Assembly: GCA_022432975.1 (NCBI GenBank) | Contig: CM039508.1 | Span: 29,143,008-29,207,007, forward strand | Length of the DNA: 64,000 bases | DNA from: Begonia masoniana | Lineage: Eukaryota > Streptophyta > Magnoliopsida > Cucurbitales > Begoniaceae | Direction of reading: 5' to 3' | Shown here: positions 59,528 to 64,000 of the stretch, in pieces | How the letters are laid out: every line of letters begins with the position of its first letter | How positions within the stretch are numbered: the stretch's first letter is position 1 | Made by a program: the position numbers and the translations under genes | The notes under the pieces: generated by a model | The model's database searches: none | What the model was told of the DNA's origin: nothing | Seen by the model: the letters and a program-made list of their open reading frames with translations, nothing else

Positions 59528-60230
59528 GGTGAGGTGCTTGTTCTTTAAGGGATTATGGATGTGATTCGAGTCTTAAGCAATTGATTTTCAAAACTGATGG
59601 CCCCTCCGGAGAGTAAAGAGTGGGGGTTCATGCCCTGATTCATAAAATTGACCATGGGTTATCTAAATGTGGACTCCTCAGAAGTTCATTGATGCTGAGA
59701 GTTAGAACTATGTGTTTTCCATACACATAGCTCGAAATAGTATTGAAGCAGAAGAGTAGCCAAGATTGGCATAAAACATTTTGATTGCTACGGGGTAATA
59801 GAATTATTCAACGTTTCAAAACCCCCAATAACCCGAGACTTTCAAGGGTTCAACAATATCCAAGCAGCTAAATCCTCAAAGGACTATACCTCGACTCTTG
59901 GAATGACTATACCTCGACGAATCAGGGATTTTAAGCTTAAAATCGTCATTATACCTGTCTTCGGCAGCATGACAGAGGAAGTAGAGAGACAGCCACTGAG
60001 TTGCACGAGGAAGCTCTCGTGGCTGGCGAACTGAAGTTTTGGCCTTCTTCTTGGCCGGTTCCGGAACCGCTCGAGATGAAGATGCCATTTAGACAGATGA
60101 AAAACTTTCTATGCAAAAACGCGAAAGAGAGGAAAAGCTATGGAGAGGAGAACCGACGGATAGGGCAGGAGCTTTTGAAAGAGCGCGAAAAGATGAAGCG
60201 TCTTAAACAAACAAGTTTAAATGCTTTAGG
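59527..60230 (-). repeat. Duplicate of the env-like N-terminal region
   Basis: Copies 58340-59030. 59936-60230 is identical to 58736-59029 apart from a few bases, but 59527-59935 carries many single-base insertions and deletions and a stuttered 'actatacctcgac' repeat. The start codon of the copied ORF is at 60088. Real duplication or assembly error; see findings. Confidence 0.9.
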
Positions 60231-60524
60231 GTTTCGCCCGACTAAGAATATAAACTTGAAAATAGGATATCGTCCAATGGTGACACGTGTCACTAGATAG
60301 ATGCATAAATCTTCCGATGCATAGTGGATGATGTACATCTTCCGATGCATAGTGGATGATGTACATCTTCCGACGTTAAGCGGATGATGCATATCTTCCT
60401 ATGCCAAAGGAAAGAGTGGTCGATGTAAACACTCAAAAACTTAGGTTTTGCGAAAACTTTCAATTCTCATTGGACCCATATGAATTCTTAAATCATTGAA
60501 AGTCTTAAACAGGGAGGAAAAAGA

Positions 60525-62900
60525 ACCTTAATTTTTCTCACACTTAATTAGCCCTAACCTTATTATAATATTGCAGAAGGTTTTCTCATCCAAGAGTTTT
60601 GTAAAGATATCTACTAATTGGTCTACAGAATTGACAAATTCTAAAGAAATATCTCATTTCTGAATATGATCTCTAATGAAGAGATATCTAACCTCTATGT
60701 GCTTTGTTCTAGAATGCTGGATGAGATTCTTGGAAATATTTATGGCACTGGTGTTGTCACACCGAATTGGAATCCTATCATAGAAAAAATTATAGTCCTC
60801 CAAGGTCTGCTTCATCCACAACATTTGTGCACAACAACTGCCAGCAGCAATATATTCACTTTCAGCCATTGAAAGTGCAATAGAATTTTGCTTCTTGGAG
60901 TGCTAGGAAACTAGAGATTCACCAAGGAATTGACATGTTCCACTGGTACTTTTCCTATCAACTAGACTTCCAGCATAATCGGAATTTGAATATCCTATTA
61001 GATCAAAAGAAGTACTCTTTGGTACCATAAACCTAAGTCAGATGTCCCACTTAAATATTTGAAAATCCTTTTGACAGCAGTTAAGTGAGATTCCCAAAGA
61101 GAAACTTGAAACCTAGCACACAAACACACACTAAACAGAATATCGAGCCTGCTAGCCGTTAGGTATAACAAAGAACCAATCATACCTCTATATTTCTTAA
61201 TGTTTACACATATTCCATTTTCATCTTTGTCCAGTTTAGTAGTGGTGCTCATGGGAGTTCTAGAGGACTTAACAGATTCTAAACCAAATTTTTTTAGGAG
61301 CTCCTTAATGTATTTTTCTTGATAGAAGAAAATGTCATCAGGAGTTTGACTGATCTAAAATCCTAGGAAGAATTTTAGCTCCCCATCATACTCATTTCAA
61401 ATTCACTTTGCATTAGGGAAGAAAATTCATCACACAAAGAGACATTAGTTGACCCAAAAATAATGTCATCGACATAGATTTGAACTAACAGAATATCTTT
61501 ATCATTTTGCATGGTAAATAGAGTTGAATCGGTGTTACCCTTTTTGAGCTTCCTTTCCTCAAGGAAATTCTTCAATCTATCATACTAAGCTCTAGGAGCC
61601 TACTTAAGTCCATAGAGGGATTTCCTAAGTTTGTATACATGGTCAGGTTTCTCATAGTCTTCAAATCCTAAGGGCTGCTCGACATAAACTTCTTCCATGA
61701 TATAACCATTTAAAAATGCACTCTTTACATCCATTTGAAAGAGTGTGAAGTTTTTGTAGCAAGCACATGCTAAGAGCATCGTAATAGACTCTAATCTAGC
61801 TACGGGTGTAAAGGTTTCCTCAAAATCAATTCATTCTTCTTGATTGTAACATTTAGCAACTAACCTAGCTTTGTTTCTAATAACCACACCATTTTCATCC
61901 AATTTATTCTTGAAAATCCATTTTGTTTCAATAATAGGATGATCAGCTGGTTTTGGAATAAGTTTCCAAACATTGTTCCTTTCAAATTGGTTTACCTCTT
62001 CTTGCATTGCAACTATCCAATTCGGCTTCTTTAAATTTCTTAGGCTCTATTTGGGAAATGAAAGCAACATTAGCACAATAATTTCTAAAGGAGGCTCTAG
62101 TTTTGACTCATAATATTGGATCACCTAGAACTTCATCTAAAGGATGATTTATCACATATTTCCAGTCTCGAGGCAGAGCAACAATTTCATCCTTGACAAG
62201 AACAATTTCTAGAGGATTTTCTCTTTCAAGGGTATCTGTAGGCTTATCTAAGGAAAGAGAATCTAGATGTTTTTCTAAAGTATCATCCTCATCCACATTG
62301 ATTGTGGGTTTAGGGGTCTCATCAAAGTTGACATAAACAGATTCCTCTACAACTAGAGTTCTCTTATTGAACACTCTATAAGCCTTATTGGAGAGAGAAT
62401 AGCTAAGAAAGATTCCAAGGTCAGATTTGGAATCGAATTTTTCTAAGTTATCCTTAGTGTTAAAAATGAAGCATTTACTACCGAAGGCTCTAAAGTACTT
62501 AATAGAAGAAGTTTTTCCTACTCCAAAGCTCATAAGGTGTTTTTTCAAGAATAGGTCTTATAGAGACCCGATTAAGCATATAACAAGCTGTTGAAACAGT
62601 TTCAGTCCAGAAATACTTTGGAAGAGAATTTTCATTGAGCATAGTCCGAGCTAGCTATTGGAGAGATCTATTTTTCCTCTTAACAACACCATTTTGCTGA
62701 GGGGTTATAGGAGATGAGAAATTGTGCTCAATTCCATATTTGAGATACAAGAGTTCAAATTTCTCATTTTCAAATTCTCCACCATGATCACTACGAATAG
62801 CAACAATGGTGAGCTCCTTTTCATTTTGAACTATTTTCCTAAAACTAGAGAAGGTATCAAAGGTCTCATCCTTTGACTTCAGAAAGAATACTCATGTGAA
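60525..62900 (-). pseudogene. SIRE-like integrase, RT and RNase H, broken
   Basis: Reading right to left: integrase core and C-terminus (62900-62108, with KYFRAFGSKCFIFNTKDNLEKF at the end), RT (about 62050-61375, with KARLVAK, FLNGYIMEEVYVEQP and an intact YVDD at 61476-61465), then RT connection (61252-60998) and RNase H (60869-60525: MAESEYIAAGSCCAQMLWMKQ, KHIEVRYLFIRDHI). Stops interrupt each domain. These enzymes would copy and integrate the element; this copy cannot make them. Confidence 0.9.
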
Positions 62901-63800
62901 CCTAGAGAAGTCATCTACAATGACATAAGCATAGAATTTACCTCCTAGACTGTCTACATTAGAAGGACCGAAGAGGTCCATATGAAGAAGTTGAAGAGGC
63001 TTAGAAGTAGAGATTGCATTCTTCGATGCAAAGGAACTTTTGATCTGCTTGCCCATTTGACAAGCTTCACAGACCTTATCCTTCTCAAAGGATATCTTGG
63101 GAATCCCTCTAACTAAATTATTCTTAGTAATCTTAGCTAAGGTATCCATCCCTACATGTCCTAGTCTCCTATGCCAAGTCCAACTATCAACCAACAGATT
63201 CACAGCAAGGCATTTTTCATCAAGTCGTTCAAAATTTTCTAAATCAATAATATAAATATTTTCTTTTCTATATCATTTGAACAGAACTTTACTATTCAGA
63301 CTATCTTTAATCACACATGCATTTGATTTAAATGTTACTTTATAGCCTTTGTCACACAATTGACTGATGTTTAGTAACTTATGTTTCAATCCCTTTACTA
63401 ACAGAACATTTTCAATAGTGGGGTTGCCAGGATTACCTATATTACCGATGCCAATAATTTTTCCCTTTTAGTTTCCACCAAAAGTAACATTTCCTTTCTT
63501 CTTGTTGACAACAGCAAATTTGGTTGAATCTCCCGTCATATGCCTCGAGCATCCACTGTCGAGATACCACTGATTTTTCCCGGGAGAACAGTCAACCTGC
63601 AAAACAGAAGATCAAGTTGTCTTCTTTGGTACCCAAATTTTTTGGATCCTAATGTTAGGTCTGGTTCCCTTAGGAACCCATTGCAATCCCCTGCCAAGTT
63701 TACTTTTTCCTAGTTTAAGTGGACATTCATAGGATTTATGTCCTGTTTCATTACATGCATGACAAGTAGAAGGTTTAACAAAGAAATTCTTATATATTTT
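62901..63800 (-). pseudogene. SIRE-like Gag zinc knuckle, protease and integrase zinc domain
   Basis: From the right: CHACNETGHKSYEC (C-x2-C-x4-H-x4-C, about 63770-63725), protease-like YLDSGCSRHMTGD near 63570, a linker (NPGNPTIENVLLVKGLKHKLLNISQLCDKG), and the GAG-pre-integrase/zinc part at 63203-62892 (WHRRLGHVGMDTL.., CEACQMGKQ), which runs into the integrase core. At least two in-frame stops are visible. It is continuous with pol at 60525-62900. Confidence 0.88.
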
Positions 63801-64000
63801 CTTTTTACTACACCTTTCATATCATAAGCCAACTTTATCAAATGGAACTCTCTGGCTGCCTAACAGCATATTCAAATTCTTACTACCGTTAGTGAATTTC
63901 AAAACAATATTATTCAGGTTCTCATTTTTACTTAAGTGATCCTTAGTTTTCATTTCCTATAAACTAATTTCTTTAGCATGTTTTTCAATTAAGTCCACAT
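63801..64000 (-). other. Gag C-terminal coding remnant at the window edge
   Basis: Probably gag of the same SIRE-like element (coiled-coil-like Lys/Asn-rich reading), but too short to classify. Confidence 0.4.

Larger units (their letters stand above)
55399..64000 (-). mobile_element. SIRE/Maximus-like Ty1/copia element with env-like ORF (partial)
   Basis: 3' LTR 55399-56749, polypurine tract on the plus strand as TCTCCCCCTTTTTG from 56751, env-like region 57003-58885, array 59030-59527, pol 60525-63600, Gag zinc knuckle near 63770. The 5' LTR and most of gag lie beyond the window. Polymerase order (protease, integrase, RT, RNase H) and an extra ORF after pol are typical of the SIRE lineage. 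Many stops, so it is inactive. Confidence 0.9.

Overview
The window is nuclear DNA of a eudicot plant, AT-rich and packed with retrotransposons. Evidence for this is one intron-containing class III (TPS-a type) terpene synthase gene, chromovirus (Tekay-like) and SIRE-like LTR retrotransposons, Cassandra TRIM elements carrying 5S rRNA-like DNA, and tRNA-iMet-type primer sites. The species cannot be fixed from the sequence alone.

Layout. 1-1100: Ty1/copia LTR-like DNA and a broken gag. 1100-8529: a decayed Ty3/gypsy element on the minus strand (gag, protease, RT, RNase H), with a solo LTR (4809-6948, TSD GAAAT) in its leader. 8530-12148: a second solo LTR carrying six CACGTG boxes, then a plus-strand LTR fragment. 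12149-23600: a deep nest. A copia gag/protease remnant is split by a gag-only LTR element (13661-23309). That element holds solo LTR 15457-18146 (TSD GAGTG, with a ~330 bp LTR-like piece inside) and, in its 3' LTR, solo LTR 19888-23197 (TSD GACAA, with a 28-bp array of ~20 copies). 23600-28000: mostly unassigned AT-rich DNA with a foldback element of Mutator type (25711-26427). 28108-31520: the only recognisable host gene, a seven-exon sesquiterpene synthase whose exons join into an uninterrupted 554-residue frame. Its intron 3 holds a foldback element and a 312-bp tandem duplication. 32000-34944: a copia pol remnant and a second gag-only element on the minus strand (TSD ACTTT). 35502-47085: a young full-length Tekay-like chromovirus (TSD GTGAG, 2054-bp LTRs), with a cluster of seven Cassandra LTRs (36385-39180, TSD CAAGG) in its 5' LTR. 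48434-53605: a solo LTR (TSD CTTTT) with another inside it (50312-52719, TSD TATAA). 54650-55340: copia remnant. 55399-64000: a SIRE/Maximus-like copia element on the minus strand, cut by the window end, with an env-like ORF and a 28-bp tandem array.

The most interesting signal is shared structure inside the long Ty3 LTRs. Eight diverged LTRs keep, in order, a splice-donor-like GTAAGT (weak in one), a CCTACAYC stem arm, a long loop, and a complementary arm that ends in an acceptor-like YAG/G. Several arm pairs differ in sequence between LTRs but still pair, partly through G-U wobbles. This suggests a structured, possibly spliced leader. A second signal is a short repeat (TGTCGTTT.. followed by CGGTRGAWGT) shared by Ty3 LTRs and the unrelated SIRE-type LTR.

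The TE proteins are mostly broken. The terpene synthase is the only gene likely to act for the plant.
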